From Isoetes taiwanensis (taxonomy: Eukaryota > Streptophyta > Lycopodiopsida > Isoetales > Isoetaceae): 64,000 nucleotides of DNA. Shown here piece after piece: positions 22,571-34,975 of the stretch. Location of the stretch: assembly GCA_021234155.1 (NCBI GenBank), contig JAJEKV010000025.1:4117773-4181772 (forward strand), given 5' to 3'. Positions within the stretch are counted from its first letter, which is position 1; each line of letters starts with the position of its first letter. The translations under genes were made by a program, and so were the position numbers. The notes under the pieces were generated by a model. The model was given only the letters and a program-made list of their open reading frames with translations, was not told the DNA's origin and ran no database searches.

Positions 22571-25420
22571 CCTAGATCTTTGAAAAAGCATGTATGAAAT
22601 GTTATGTGGTCTATTTATATATTGTCATGGCTAAACCTCACAACATCCACTTGAATTCATCAATAAACATCACTAACTATAATCATTACGAGGTTTGGAC
22701 CTATAATAGTGGAGTTGATCCAATTTTTATACTTTAATATGTTAATCTGGCTCTTGTACATCATGTTTGAATTCCAAAAATTGCATGGTTACACCCTAGT
22801 TACACTATATGAAGTTGATAAGAGTTATGTTCTATGTAGATATAAATAGAATGCATCATTTATTACCCACATGGCATTATGGGTGGTTGTTATTGGAGCA
22901 TTTTAACATATACTTTTGTCCAAATTTCTTTTATAGTAGATTCTTTTAGTAAATATTGAGGTTAACATGACTTATGAACACTTCAAAAAATCATGAAAGT
23001 ATAACTCGTATAGTTAGTAACTCATGGCCACAAGAATTAAGTCAAAACTTATTATAATAAGAAAGAAATAATTCTTGAACTTCAAGCAGCTTGTTTGACC
23101 AAAATAGGGCTTGGCGGCTTCCATTGATGTCAGATAATAGCAAGAAAACATGGGAACATAAAACTCAGTATGTTCTATGATAAAAGGCAAATATCTCCAA
23201 CTTTAGCAAGGTTTAGGTCAATTTATGCTAGAAATATCGAAGAAGGCAGTTCTGGACTGCCAGATTTTCCAACGTTTGAACAACCACCACAAGGTATAGG
23301 TGTCCCCATTGGTCTTGAAATTTACACATGCCATTAAGAAATAAGTGGAGACTCAAACGATAGTGGTATATTATAAAATTGAAATTTCTTTCGTGACTTA
23401 CATGGGTTTAAGTGGCAGAGGTCAGGAATGGTCCCAGGGACAGGTCTAGTGTTAAACTTACCTATTAATCTAGAATTCTAACCAGCTACTTCCTAAGGAC
23501 TATGAAGAGAAACCTCTATTTTAGAGCACTACTAATTCTATGCTACCCTGCTAAATTTCAAATTTGGCTGGACAAATGCGATTAGACTCCATAGAATTTA
23601 ATGGAAAAATGCTCATGTAGAAATCTGGCCATCAAGAAATTTGGGAGATTGATCGGTGCTACGCGTCTGAATGATTTTATTCCCATAATTTACAAATGCC
23701 AAGAAGAGCAGATTTGAAGCGAGATTAAGTTTTGAAAGTGGGAAATGCCACAACACAAATGAATAATGCAATAGAAACCCTTAATGCCCTGGTTCTTAGG
23801 TTCACATGCTACAATACAATGTCAACCGTCCATTTCAATGATGCTACTAGCTAGTAACGTCGTACTGGCCCATATTTTATAGGCACATACTCATAATAGC
23901 ATAGAAATACGAGTAGTCTCATAACACCCTAGAATATTACCATCTCCACTTTGTTCATTTTCTTTGCTCATGCCTCCGTCGCCATAGCCGTCTTCTATCT
24001 TTCCTAATGCTTTCAAGAAGGTAGTGCTTGCAAATCTGGGAGTAGGTTTGAGTTCCACGACACCCGAGATTTAGTTTGAGCCATTTTTCGCTCCATTCAA
24101 ACGGATTTTTGTCTTTTTAAGTCTTGGTTTTGCCTGATTTTTTTGGCTATTCAGATTTTCCGTCATTAGCTTCTAATGGAGATGAAGAGGGTCGAATAGG
24201 GTATTAACGGTGCGGGAAGTGAGATGCTTATTTTTTGGTTCTTCCTTGTGCGAGCCATGTCTCATTATCATGTTGCCCGATACCATGATTCAATATAGTT
24301 GTTCTTCACGAAAAAGCCTTTTCTTTACTCTTTCTTTTTGTTCTTATTTAGCTTGCTCTTTTTCTTTCCTATGTCAAGGGGGGCTCAAAAGTGCGTAGCA
24401 ACAAAGAAGCGTCTTGAAAGCGGGGGTTCAATTCCCACCTCCTCGATCATGAAACCATGGTTCCATGCCTTGCTCCTTCTCCTCTTTTCCGACTGTATCC
24501 ATCCTCAAGTATTCCATTCCGACCTCTCTCTCTTATGCAAACCGGAGCATTAAGGGTGATAATGCTCTGGCCCTCAAAGCTTGAGCCAAAACTTTTTTGG
24601 GTCGTGTGGCCATGGCCAAAATGGCTCGGGCATGTGTTGCATGCACACACTCGCCATTCTGGCCATGGCCACATGGCCCTCAAATTTTTTTTTCCAAGTA
24701 ACGCCCTTGTTTGCACACCAACATATTTCTGTCTTAAAAGACTTTGCGAATATGAGAAAGGAGACCCTAATATGGAGGGAAGCCCTAAGGACTTCGCGAT
24801 TATCCTTCTGGCCTTTCGGTATCTCCTGGAGATGGTGCAAGGTTGTGCACCTTCTCCTCAAGAACACTATTAGTGTTGCATTACAATGATGCTTAAACCT
24901 TCATCTGAGGCTATTATTCGCATCAGGTTTAAATCTTTTTCCTGCTCCTTGTTTCTGCTATATGATGATCAATTACTGCGACAATATGAATGTATATGAT
25001 TCTCAATTTATGGATTATGATGGTTTTATAAGTTGGATTCTTTCTTTGAAATGATAAGAACTATGCACGAATGATCTATTCTTTTGATTACCAATTTAAG
25101 TCTCTGATGAGTATCAACTATGTTAAGTTGTTTTGTTGACTGATGATGAAAGAGCTTGATTTCAAACACTTGGAATGAGTTTTTCAGTGATAAATCACGC
25201 TGCATTCTTTCTATATTCTTTGAGAATTACTCTCTTGTGATGATCAGACAGTACTTTCGTTCTATTGGAGCAACCTTGATTGCTATGTAGAACCAAATTG
25301 GAGACTTCTTTTGTAGATATGGATTTCTATCTTCTCGTAAATTTTAACGCTTTGCTTTTTTTTTTTTTTTTTTGACATTTCGATCTGCACCACATTGACT
25401 TGACCTGTTCATTACTGTTT
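22571..25420. other. AT-rich sequence of copy 2, no full gene
   Basis: Counterpart of 9431-12,520 without the SINE-like insert. It includes the conserved C-terminal reading near 24,800-24,885 and a poly(T) tract at 25,356-25,373. The part at about 24,780-25,420 recurs inverted at 45,890-46,575. Confidence 0.5.
23332..23346. other. empty site of the SINE-like insertion
   Basis: The 15-bp target sequence occurs once here and twice around the insert in copy 1. Confidence 0.95.
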
Positions 25421-25634
25421 TGTTAGCAGTTAGCGGCAGTTGAGTGGTAGCACTATCTGCCTGTCAGCCCATCCCTGCTGACGTGTCCAAGAGACACGAT
25501 ATTAGGAGTAACGGGTCTCTTTAATGCATTTGTCCAATGCATATATATTAGTCTATTGTAACCTTTTTGTACTTCATTCAATACAAAACCCAACTACATA
25601 TTCCCACCATATCTTGTTGCGCACTCTATATTCA
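25421..25634 (+). repeat. Copia-2 5' LTR
   Basis: 214 bp, TGTTAG to TTCA. The left edge is defined by loss of similarity with the third copy. The counterpart is 12,521-12,732. Confidence 0.75.
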
Positions 25635-25878
25635 TATAGTATCAGACGTCGGGTATGGCGCACAAGAGTAAAGCCCAATGCCGTGAGAGAGATAAAGTGC
25701 AAGCTTGCTACACTTGGAGTGAACGAGAGAATTCAAAAGCTGCGTCGTTCCTATATTCGGCGACCCAAATTCCATCGTTATTGTTGCCAAGGGAGAAGAC
25801 CAAGCATTTTTTAGCGCCTCTCCTTTCCTTGAAGCCAGATATTTGCCTTTATTTGGTATTTATTTTATTCTTACTAAG

Positions 25879-28800
25879 ATGGTTGGGCCTTCGTCTCATG
25901 GGTTAGAGAAATTCCTTTTAAAGTTTCTAGAAGAATTTACTTGCCATAATTTTCATACCTGGTCCACAAAATTACAATTGATGCTAATGAGAGAGGCTAC
26001 CTACAGAGTAGTAGATGGGACAGAAAAATCTGTTGAGGCTGCCAAAATTTCTGAGTGGGAGCAAAGGTATCATAAGGCCCTCACCACCATTGGCTTAGCC
26101 CTTGCAGAGGAGTATGTGCATTTGATAGACCTTACCAGATCTGCACATCATAATTGGAGCACTTTGCTAACAACATTTGGAGGCTCCGGTAAGGCATGCG
26201 AGTTGTCTCTTAAGCAACAATTATTTGCCTAAAGATGGAGTCCAGTGAAGCCATTGCTGAATATTTAAGCCGCATGAGATTCCTTATTGTGCAATTGGCT
26301 CGGGTCAATGCCGTTGTTTCTAAGGAGGACCAGATGGCGATATTACTTAAAGGCCTCGCATCATTATAAACATGTTGTCATCACGTTGACGAACATTCCC
26401 AATCAAACTATGGATTTTGCTGCCCTTATGGAAGAAGAGAGAAAGATGAAGATCTATGATCGAGGTAATTCTAAAAATGATGCATTCTTTATGTGCAGAA
26501 GAAGACCTATTGTTGGCAAGAAACCAGTTCGAATTAATGCTGCCCGTAGGAGTCAAGGGCAAGATGGTGGTATGCATTATAATTCTAGACGCCCCTCTCG
26601 AAATGGAAGAGGAGAGTGTTTCGTTGTGGGAAACTTGGGCAAATTTCCACAGATTGTCGTGTGGGACAGCCAAATGATCAGAGTAAACCATCTTCTTCTT
26701 CTTATATGAAAAATGAATCTCGAACTGGTAATAAACTATTTATGGCATCAACTTTTGAAAACCATCCTCAAAATCGAGTTACATGGCTAGACTCAAATGC
26801 CTCTATGCACATGATGCCATTATTATTATTTTTTTTGAAGTCAAAATATTTAAATTTTATTAATGAGTAAAATAGGGTACGTGACCTTATTTGGGCTCCA
26901 CAATAGGCCAAATATGCAACATCTAAACACTGGTCACCAAATAGAAAGAAGTCCGCCCAACATTCCAAAATCGGAGTCTACAAACTGATATAGACCTTCC
27001 CTACCTGAACAAAGATTAAGGTCAATGTGTAATCTGCAGCTGCGACCATTTGAAGCTCACCACCATAAAATACAAGCAATTGAAAGAGCATTGGAGGCAA
27101 CTATCATTCCGCGCATTTACTTGGCTAGAATCCATCCTGCAGCATCGTACTACAGAAGATTATGTCCCTGTTCCATATATGTACTAGGGGACTCAATGCT
27201 CCATCTTCCAACAATGCAGAAGATCATGCTGGCCTGCCCACTAGGGGTGGTTCAATTGCTAACCAAAAGGTCTTCCTATTACTAGCATAGGCCACAACTG
27301 AAAGATGCTCAACTTCCTCATTGATCCGGAATTAAGCTCCCCTTGGACACTTGAATCACAGCTCAATAAGTTAGCAGCGGTAAAGAATACTTGGTCTCCC
27401 GCCCAAGGCTCCTTAATCAGACCCCTTTCATTACCCAAGGAAAGTTCAGTACCATGTCCGTCCATAGAATCTGATTTCCCCTTGCTGGGAAAGGGGGAGG
27501 ATGATATTGAAGTAGCCAAGACTAAAGATACATCTCAAGACGCCACAACAGAACAGCAAAATGATCAAAGATGCATCCAAACATCTGCATTCCGTAGACT
27601 TGCTCCCACACCCACAAGATCTGCAGCTCCTAAAGGGAAGGACAGCCCATTTCGTGCAAACAACAGTCGCACCATTACCTATAGTGTTGCCTTATCACGA
27701 ACTCCTCCAAGTTGAATATAGTCCAAGTTTGTCAATATCTTTTTCTGACTCAAAACCATAACAAAGACTTGCAACATATCAGCTGCATCCAACCCCAAGA
27801 CTGCAGTGAGTGCAGTCAGAACCACAACAGACGTGGCCTTCCTGTTGCAGTGAGTGCAACAAAAGAGGATCAATATACACACTGATAAAACAAGCTTAAA
27901 TAGTGCTTCTGAGCCAATAGCAGTAGCTGATAATAGAATGAGACAGAAGGCAAATTTTGAGCATACAAATGGAGCTCAAAGACGCCCAGAGTCTTAAAGC
28001 ACAAGCTGCCTGCTATCTTTAGCCTATTGAAATCGAAATCCAGAGAATAGCCACAAGGACACAGTCTTACCAGTCAAAAATCTTATGCTATGAAGATAAA
28101 GCACTAAGAGCATCGGCCCAACCCTAGCACTGGACTTCTAGAGCAGAAGATTCGAGGATGACTAGCAGGCCAATCTTGCAACTATAGCCAAACCCGAGGC
28201 CAACGGCAGCAGCAGATCATGCTGCTCTTCCAGCTACGAAACCCTGCCTCTGGAGTCTGCATGCACCGGGCGGCCGCCGCCGCCGCCGCCCTAAACAGCG
28301 CCCAAAACCCTAGCCATCAATCCAATGCCAACCACATGATGCCATTAAGATCATACTTATGAATCTCTTAATAACCAGCAACAAGTTTATGCAAATTTGC
28401 ACCACCTTCACCTTGTGGAACCTGTCAAAACCACGTGCATTAACGGGAGGGGGCGGTTTTTTACCCTTTTCCATATGTAAGTTAGGGGTCATAGGGGGTT
28501 TTGGATGTTCTTCTAGTTATAAAATCAAAGGAAAAGGGTCAAATTTGCCTAAGAAACACGTATACTGGGGGTTTTTCAGCTACCCTATACAGGCAGGTGG
28601 CATATCCCATATAAAGAAGGTGGATCCCCGGGGAGTTTATGTGGGAGATAGCTGGTCTTATCAAGTATGTGGGAGAGGAACTATCTTAGTTCAACTTGGT
28701 GAGACCCCTAAAGAGATTCAAAATGTGTTCCATGTTCCCGGCTTAACCCAGACACTTCTCTCTCTGAGTAAGATTACTGATGCAGGTTCTTATGTCATCT

Positions 28801-29104
28801 TTCGCTCCAACAAGTGTTATATTACTTATGCTGAGGGAGCTCTAGCAGCCACGGGCACTAGACTGGAAGGCTTATATAAATTGGATGCCACACTTACGGA
28901 ACCTCCTTAAGATCTTGTTGTTAAGCCCAAACTATCAAATCTGTGGCATAATCGATTGGGGCATGTTATTGAGCAAGCTCTCCAAACTTTATCCTGGTCT
29001 AATATGGTCTCTAGTTTAGATCCTATTGAAGGCAATGATGATATGGACTTCTGTGAATTAGGAAAAATGACATATTTAGCAAAATTTAGACTTATTCAAG
29101 TCTA
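25879..29104 (+). pseudogene. Copia-2 gag, protease and pre-integrase
   Basis: The gag reads from MVGPSSHG at 25,879 and has a UBN2-type body: LMLMREATYRVV, WEQRYHKAL, and, after a frame shift near 26,230, SSEAIAEYLSRM. The CCHC knuckle near 26,616 has lost its His (CGKLGQIS). The protease site reads DSNAS instead of the usual DSGAS. Reading resumes after the LINE (28,333) at the expected next protease residues. It ends with the protease C-terminus (28,640-28,900) and LWHNRLGH of the pre-integrase (28,941-28,964). The element cannot be autonomous. Confidence 0.9.
26823..28332 (-). mobile_element. L1-like LINE insertion, internally deleted, with 15-bp TSD
   Basis: CACATGATGCCATTA flanks the insert at 26,808-26,822 and 28,333-28,347. 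On the minus strand it starts with a GC-rich leader holding a (GGC)n run and ends with an A-rich tail (plus-strand T-rich 26,823-26,836). Those ends and the long TSD are LINE-like. At 1.5 kb, with no readable endonuclease or RT, it is an internally deleted copy. A processed pseudogene of an unknown gene is the alternative. Confidence 0.8.
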
Positions 29105-29168
29105 ACTGATGTGTTTTTGCACAGTTTTATATATAATCTTGAAGGACAATAGTACAATCTTTTCCATT

Positions 29169-29266
29169 CGCAACGCCAGGTACACGTTTACTAATATATA
29201 ATGGCAACGCCGGGCACACGTCTACTAGTACAATGGCAATGTCGGGCGCACGTTTACTAATAACTA
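29169..29266. repeat. three-unit minisatellite
   Basis: Three units of roughly 30-40 bp share GCAACGCC(A/G)GG, CACGTTTACTA and ATGGCAA, with one unit reading GCAATGTCGGG. Confidence 0.8.
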
Positions 29267-30013
29267 AAAGAGGATATTACATTATCAACATGTGCTCTCT
29301 CTCCCTTTTCTTTCGTTTCTTTTTAAAGGATGAACAAAAAGTTTACTTATCAAAACTAGGAATACAAGAAGTACGTGTCTCAACTAGCAATGTAAGCACA
29401 AGACGAAGCCTTGAAAATATGAGCTTGAAGCACTATATACATACTCCAAACATAAGAGACTCTAGATAAGAATTAATTTGATGATAGTACATCCAAATAT
29501 AGTTTCTCATATCTTTTTCCAAGGATGGAACACTCATAAGACATCAGTATCTTAGCATGGGCTATATTAATAATACAAGAATGAGTAAATTCAATGGCAA
29601 ATGTTTAGTCTATGACATTCCCAGATTGACCACAGGAGGAAACCACATCAACATGAAATTCTTTTCTGTTTATCTTGGATCCATGCATCTGAGTAGCATG
29701 TCAAGGGATTACATTGGCTATGTAGTGTATATATACATTACTTGACATATCAATGAGGTGGAGAAATTTAACTTAAAATACATTTACCAAAGGTTAGGCA
29801 AGTGAGTAAGTACAATTTCTTAACCATTAATTAAGAGCCCCTATACATTACCTATAAAAAGAAGGGGAGGGAGTAAAGGTGGAACTAAAATTGCTTCATA
29901 GGTCTTGCTTCACCTTAAACGAAACAAAATTTTCTTTTTTGGTTATTTAATTGGACATGTTGGTCTAAGGGTGTCCACCTTATACCAAACATAGAATGTT
30001 AGATTATGACAAA

Positions 30014-30180
30014 TATTGGACATCTATGTTATAATAAACAGATAAATAGAATGTATAATAATCAAATCGTTGTTAAGATTATACATCGGGGATGTATTTC
30101 TTTTTCTTATTGAATTGGACATCTATATTATAATGAACATATAAATAGAATGTATAATGATCAAATTTCTTTAAAAATTA
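30014..30180. repeat. 100-bp tandem duplication
   Basis: ATTGGACATCTAT begins two similar units 100 bp apart; both contain ATAAATAGAATGTATAAT. Confidence 0.8.
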
Positions 30181-30185
30181 TACAC

Positions 30186-31165
30186 TTAAGAAAAACTTGT
30201 ACAATAGAGATGGCTAGATAGAATCCAAGCTATTAACCATCTTTTTTTTTTTTCCAATTTAGATCCCAAATATTGTCTTGCTAAGCCTGCACTGATGTGT
30301 TTACCTTGATATCCTGAATTTAAGGCTAATAACATTGTCGCAGCATTTGACATTCTAACTTGGCTGTTGGTAATTATATGCCTTCTAACATGAGAAGCTC
30401 TAAGCTGACCATGTTGTCTAATTTCACGAGAATTGCTTCTTTTACTATCACTACAATCATTATACGTGAAATTAGTCTTTGTTTCAGATCCAGAGCTGAT
30501 CCAACATTCTCTCGAGGTGCCCAATACTCTTGAGCATAATATAAAGATTTGTGTATATCATCAGAATTTTCTTCCCATCTTTCACGAAAAAACTCTTTCT
30601 TGAAATTACATCGAAGAAACTCTTATGTGCTTCCATAACTACATGCTTCTTGTAGATAAGGCAATAAAAATCCCATTAGAAAGTTGTCTTCCTTATTCCC
30701 CATATATTAGAAAGGATGCAAGACAATATATTTTGGATTTCGAAATGATTTTCTGTAATCATCATCAATCATAATAGTGTTATGCACACTATATTCTAGA
30801 TATTGCCCCCATACTTTCTTGAGATCTTTGATAAAAAATGACCTCTTATGGAAAAGCTCGTCATAACCTAAATTTGTGCATTTTCTTTGACACCATAAGA
30901 ATTTGAAGACCTTATCATTGGGCACAATCTTTTCTAAGCAAGTCAATAAGCATGTCTCAGACATTGTTGTCCAAATTGCAACCTCTGCAAACTTTAGAAG
31001 GTGTTCGATAAAAGCAAGACAGTTCGGTCTGACTATGATCTCATATTTTTTATCTTCCAAACGTACACATTTCAATAAAACTCCATTCATATCAAGAATA
31101 ATAAGTTTCCTCGAGCCTTGTTGAAATATTGGTGTTGCTTGTACAACTTCCATATCTATTAACAA
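30186..31165 (-). pseudogene. FCP1-like HAD phosphatase region
   Basis: The open part (31,165-30,707) has a HAD fold of the FCP1/SCP type. KLIILDMNGVLL is the first Asp motif (DMNG in place of DxDGT, as in several plant members). AIWTTMSE is the second motif, and NTIMIDDDYRKSF carries the acidic third motif. These enzymes usually dephosphorylate proteins. After a stop, a continuing reading (DNFLMGFLLPYLQEA, then REC...KTNFT) reaches about 30,186. The first Met lies just after an AG acceptor-like site, so this is probably a downstream exon of the gene in 31,501-33,862 or of a lost gene. It could still be a small expressed gene. Confidence 0.65.
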
Positions 31166-31500
31166 ATTGTGAGTTATTCAATTAGTTCATCACATAAGAA
31201 TTAATTGTAAAGGACATGAAAATAGCATTTTATGATTGATTGAGATAATCGAACTGTATAATAATAAAACCATCTCATTCTTGTCTTTCCAATGACAAGA
31301 AATCTACAACATATATTGGACATAAAGAGGTTCTGGACATTTAGAAAAGAGGCTCAGGTTCCTTGATTCGACCATCATCATATTCCTACGAATGCAGAAA
31401 ACAATTAGTTGAAACATCGAACATATGTTCGAAGTGATACATTATGCTTCAACTACATCAAGGCTCAAATTTGAACCATATTCATCAAGTTGAATGTCAT

Positions 31501-33862
31501 CTAACATCTTTTTAACCTCAAAATCACTTGTAGAGCCGTAACCTCTAGAATATAATACATTTCTTTTATGAATATGGAAAAGAATTTCACGTGGATTTCG
31601 TTAACTTCCTTGTCTGCAAGCGTTGGGCAGTGCAACCCTTCCTCTTGTAACTCTACCTCATGTTCTTCTCCACCATTATGTTCTACATCTTGGTCTTCAT
31701 TTTTATGTTCTGTATCCTGGTCTCTGGACTTCAGCATGGCTTCTTCCTTTCCTACAGGGGACTGTACATCATGTGATTCTACATTTTTCTTTTCCTCTAT
31801 ATCTTCTTGCATGTTCCCGTCTATATCTGCATCAACATTTTCATCTTCCTCATTAAAAGCATCTTCATGAGAAAGATCTTTTGGAGAAGATGTGGACAAA
31901 ACTGTTGTGCAGTCTGAAAAGCTGTAGATGTAGATTCCAGTTCCTGAACTTCATATGATATATGTAACTTGAGTATGTGAAATAGAGACAGCTTTGAAAA
32001 CTTAGATATAATAGATTCAATTGCAGTCTTTTGAATAGCATTATTTGTTATCACTTGTCTTCCAAGAAGCAACGCTTCCCGAGCAACATTGCCTCCGTAA
32101 TTAACCTCCACTATTGTTTGGTTCAGCCTGGAGAGAGCATCAATGACCTAAGTGTAGCATTTTTCAAAATTGTATCTTTTACTATCCCGCCACCTTGCAA
32201 TCCACTGGCCATTGAATAGCTCATAGGCTTCAGATATAAATCCAACTACTTAGAATCCTCAACCTGCAAAACTAGTTCATAATCTGGAGCTAGATCTTAT
32301 GTTCGAAAATATAATGGACAATCCTTGTACAATAGTGATTGCAATAATCATTTTGCATCCTTTGAAACACGTGCAAGAATAACAAAGATCTTTAGCGCAA
32401 GGACGCCTTTATCTGGTGCATTAGTTTCATGGTAACCAAAAAGAATTTGTACTTTGCCCTCAATAGCATTTAAAATTTCTGTGCAATCATGTATCTCGTG
32501 CGGTGTTAAGAAAAACAGACAAGAATAACAGAATACAAAAATTTAAAAAACCAAGATGCAACAACCATAAGAAATAATATGATTATGAAAGTATAAGATA
32601 TTAAACTATAAATCTTTATCACAACATACCTCTTTATTGATATCAGCCACCAAACTAATAATGTCTTCAAAATCTTTTTTCTTCCATCCTTCTTGTGTGT
32701 GAACTAACAATTAAATCTATAGTTTTCCTTTCTCAAAAACCCTTACATCTCTAGTCTTCGTGACTCCTGGTCCTATGTTGTACACAACAACAACTTTATG
32801 GTCCATTCTAACATGCCCATGATCTGTATCCCACATGGCTTCAAGCTGATCAGCAAGGCTTGGCATACTACTACTTTTACTTTTATCCAAAACTTCTTTG
32901 CACCATGCTGAACAATAGCTGAGGAAGCGATTGTAGGACTTTCTGCAAATAACTTTGACAAAGTCAAGTTCTGGTCACGTGTATAATTCTTCATATGAGT
33001 TAACATGCCCTTCTTTAGTACTCGACACTCTCTTTCATCCGATCGGAATACTCAGCCACATGTTCTAGCCCCCGTTCATTTGCCTTCTTGCTCTTCCAAG
33101 TAATTGAGCCGTCCAGTAATGCATTTGCAACATCTTCTAATTCCTTAATGTTTAATTGTTGCATACAACGAAACAATGATAAGTTTATCTCTTTTCCGCT
33201 TCTAGCACCTCCAGTATTTTTTTGCCAATCTGACAAATCACCCTTGTTATACAGATCAATAGCTTTGCTCCATTTATCAAATATATTTCTCTCTGTTGTT
33301 AAAAGGTTGTAGATCACAGAAACTGATGCCTTACCTCCAAATGTAACTTTTGCAATTTCACCAAACTCCTGCATGCATGATAAAATTATGTTTGTTAGAA
33401 ACTTCCAACACTAGTTGGAAGTTGAATCATGAACATTTAAATGTTAAGAAACTTTAACTTTTCACATGTTGGATGCGTGAAGTTGAATTGCAAAAAATGA
33501 ATAAAACGAAAGGATCATCTTAAACTCTGCAGTGGTCGTCTTTCCTTGAACTGTTGTAGGGCATTTCATAATTTCCCATTGTGCCCTAGCCTGCTTAAAC
33601 TGGTCTAGAAAAGGTGAGACAAATTTATTCTTTTCATTCTTTTTGTTCACCTCTAATGAGATTTCCATTAGTTTTAGCATTGGTGTGCCATGAGCAATGA
33701 TCCTAGCTGCGCACATGCCCCACTTTCTCCCCTTCTCTTGTATTCTGGACTTTCATTTGAAAGCAACTGCATCGCCCTCATAGAATGTTGATCGGCTATT
33801 ACTACAAACCTCATCTCTTTGCTGCAAACTTCATCCACATTCTTTACACAAAGAGTCCGCAA
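31501..33862 (-). pseudogene. degenerate multi-exon gene of unknown family
   Basis: I do not recognise the family. On the minus strand, readings follow in order: EMRFVVIADQHSM (33,800s), KFVSPFLDQFKQARAQWE, GEIAKVTFGGKASVSV, EDVANALLDGSITWKSKK, an MDHKVVVVYNIGPGVT stretch (32,800s), FEDIISLVADINKE before a GTATGT donor (32,639), ILNAIEGKVQILFGYHETN (32,400s), EALLLGRQVITNNAIQKTA (32,060s) and a highly acidic Glu/Asp tail (31,899-31,560). GT-AG sites with matching phase occur (for example an intron at about 33,371-33,517). Single-base breaks and stops occur in at least four places. It is followed downstream by the FCP1-like region. Confidence 0.45.
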
Positions 33863-33912
33863 TGTGTAGCATCTATAGGCAACAAATCAGCAGTCTCTGA
33901 AGTGCTAGTAGG

Positions 33913-34975
33913 ATGCCTCAACATATGAAGCAAGATTTAATAAAGAAGAAATGGTTTTTTGAAGTTATAGCAGGGTTTACATTCTTTAATGAGGTTTCCT
34001 TATTCGATGAAGATCGACATATTTATGGAATATTATTGAAACATCATGATGTGCCTAGTGAAGATGGTAATTGCGTGCTTGAGGCTTTGGTGGAAAATCC
34101 AGGGGAGAACAAAATTTGTGGATACTCTCTTTGCTTTGAAAATTTTGATATCAATAAAATGGCCCAGACTGAGGAAATTGAGGTCAGTTGTCGATGTTAT
34201 GGTTGGAAGTTGCCTAGTTATACTGACTTAGAAGCATCTGGTTTACATTCTCATGATGACCTTTATGATGGGCTTCGTATGATTTGTTCAAAATTATCAA
34301 GAGAGGATGCTGGTTCTCAAGTTTATGTGAAACTTGCAAATAAGAAGCCTAAAGGCACTCAGAGTTGTTCTATATTGAAGAAGGAAAAAGATGCTCCAAA
34401 ATGTATAGATTATCCACAAAAGAAGAAAAAGAAATCTCAAGAAGAAAGCCAGGAGAAAACTAAGGAGGATGCAAAAAATAAGAAAAGAAAATCTTAGGAT
34501 TTGGGGAAGGAGAAAGTGGCAAAAATAAGAGGCACAGATGCCAATGCCGTAAAGATAACAAATGCAAATGATAGAGCCATAATTTGCTTACCAGAAGGAT
34601 CACCAAAGGATCACCAAAGGTTTTGCCATTAAACATGAAGTCAGATGATGGAAAAAAGGCTATGGATAGTGCAACAAGTTCAAAGAAGAAGAACAAACAG
34701 GAACTTAACACTGAAAAGGCTGTTAAAGAAGATTCAAAATATTTTATATTCGGTTTTTCACTTCCCATTATGATTAATGTTCATAACTGCATCATTCCTG
34801 ACCTTAGTAAATCTAAGGAGTTTGCGCAATGGAATTATCAAAAATTCAATCCAAGTCATGTTCAGTGGCTAACATCTTCCAATGAAATTGCTCTGAACCT
34901 CGCATTGGTGTCTGTCAAAAACATGCAAACAAATATTAATAAAAATGTAAGCATGTTGCATGCAATCTAGTTTTT
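33913..34975 (+). CDS. uncharacterised gene, basic Lys-rich middle, two frames
   Basis: I do not recognise it. The first open frame (33,913-34,497, 194 aa) begins MPQHMKQDLIKKKWFFEV. It contains a Cys-Arg-Cys motif and ends in a Lys/Glu-rich tail (KKKKKSQEESQEKTKEDAK) that looks like a nuclear localisation segment. A second frame (34,584-34,970, 128 aa) continues with the same lysine-rich style and a folded-looking end (HNCIIPDLSKSKEFAQWN). The segment ends at AAT|GTAAGC, a possible donor. The next plus-strand exons may be those near 39.93 kb, with the palindrome array in the intron. Its start is divergent from the minus-strand gene at 33,862. Confidence 0.4.

Larger units (their letters stand above)
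25421..29104 (+). mobile_element. Copia-2, 3'-truncated LTR retrotransposon
   Basis: It has a short 5' LTR, a PBS-like TAGTATCAGAC, gag, protease and the pre-integrase domain, then stops at 29,104. There is no integrase core, RT, RNase H or second LTR. A LINE has inserted into the protease. The inverted third copy at 45.89-46.57 kb lacks this LTR, giving an independent pre-insertion site. The family differs from Copia-1 in LTR length and sequence. Confidence 0.85.
29105..30185. other. intergenic, with two minor tandem repeats
   Basis: No gene seen. Short open frames here have no recognisable domain. Confidence 0.5.

Noticed and set aside
31568-31870. 100-aa plus-strand open frame rich in Ser and Cys
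   Set aside because: It is the antisense shadow of the acidic minus-strand segment.
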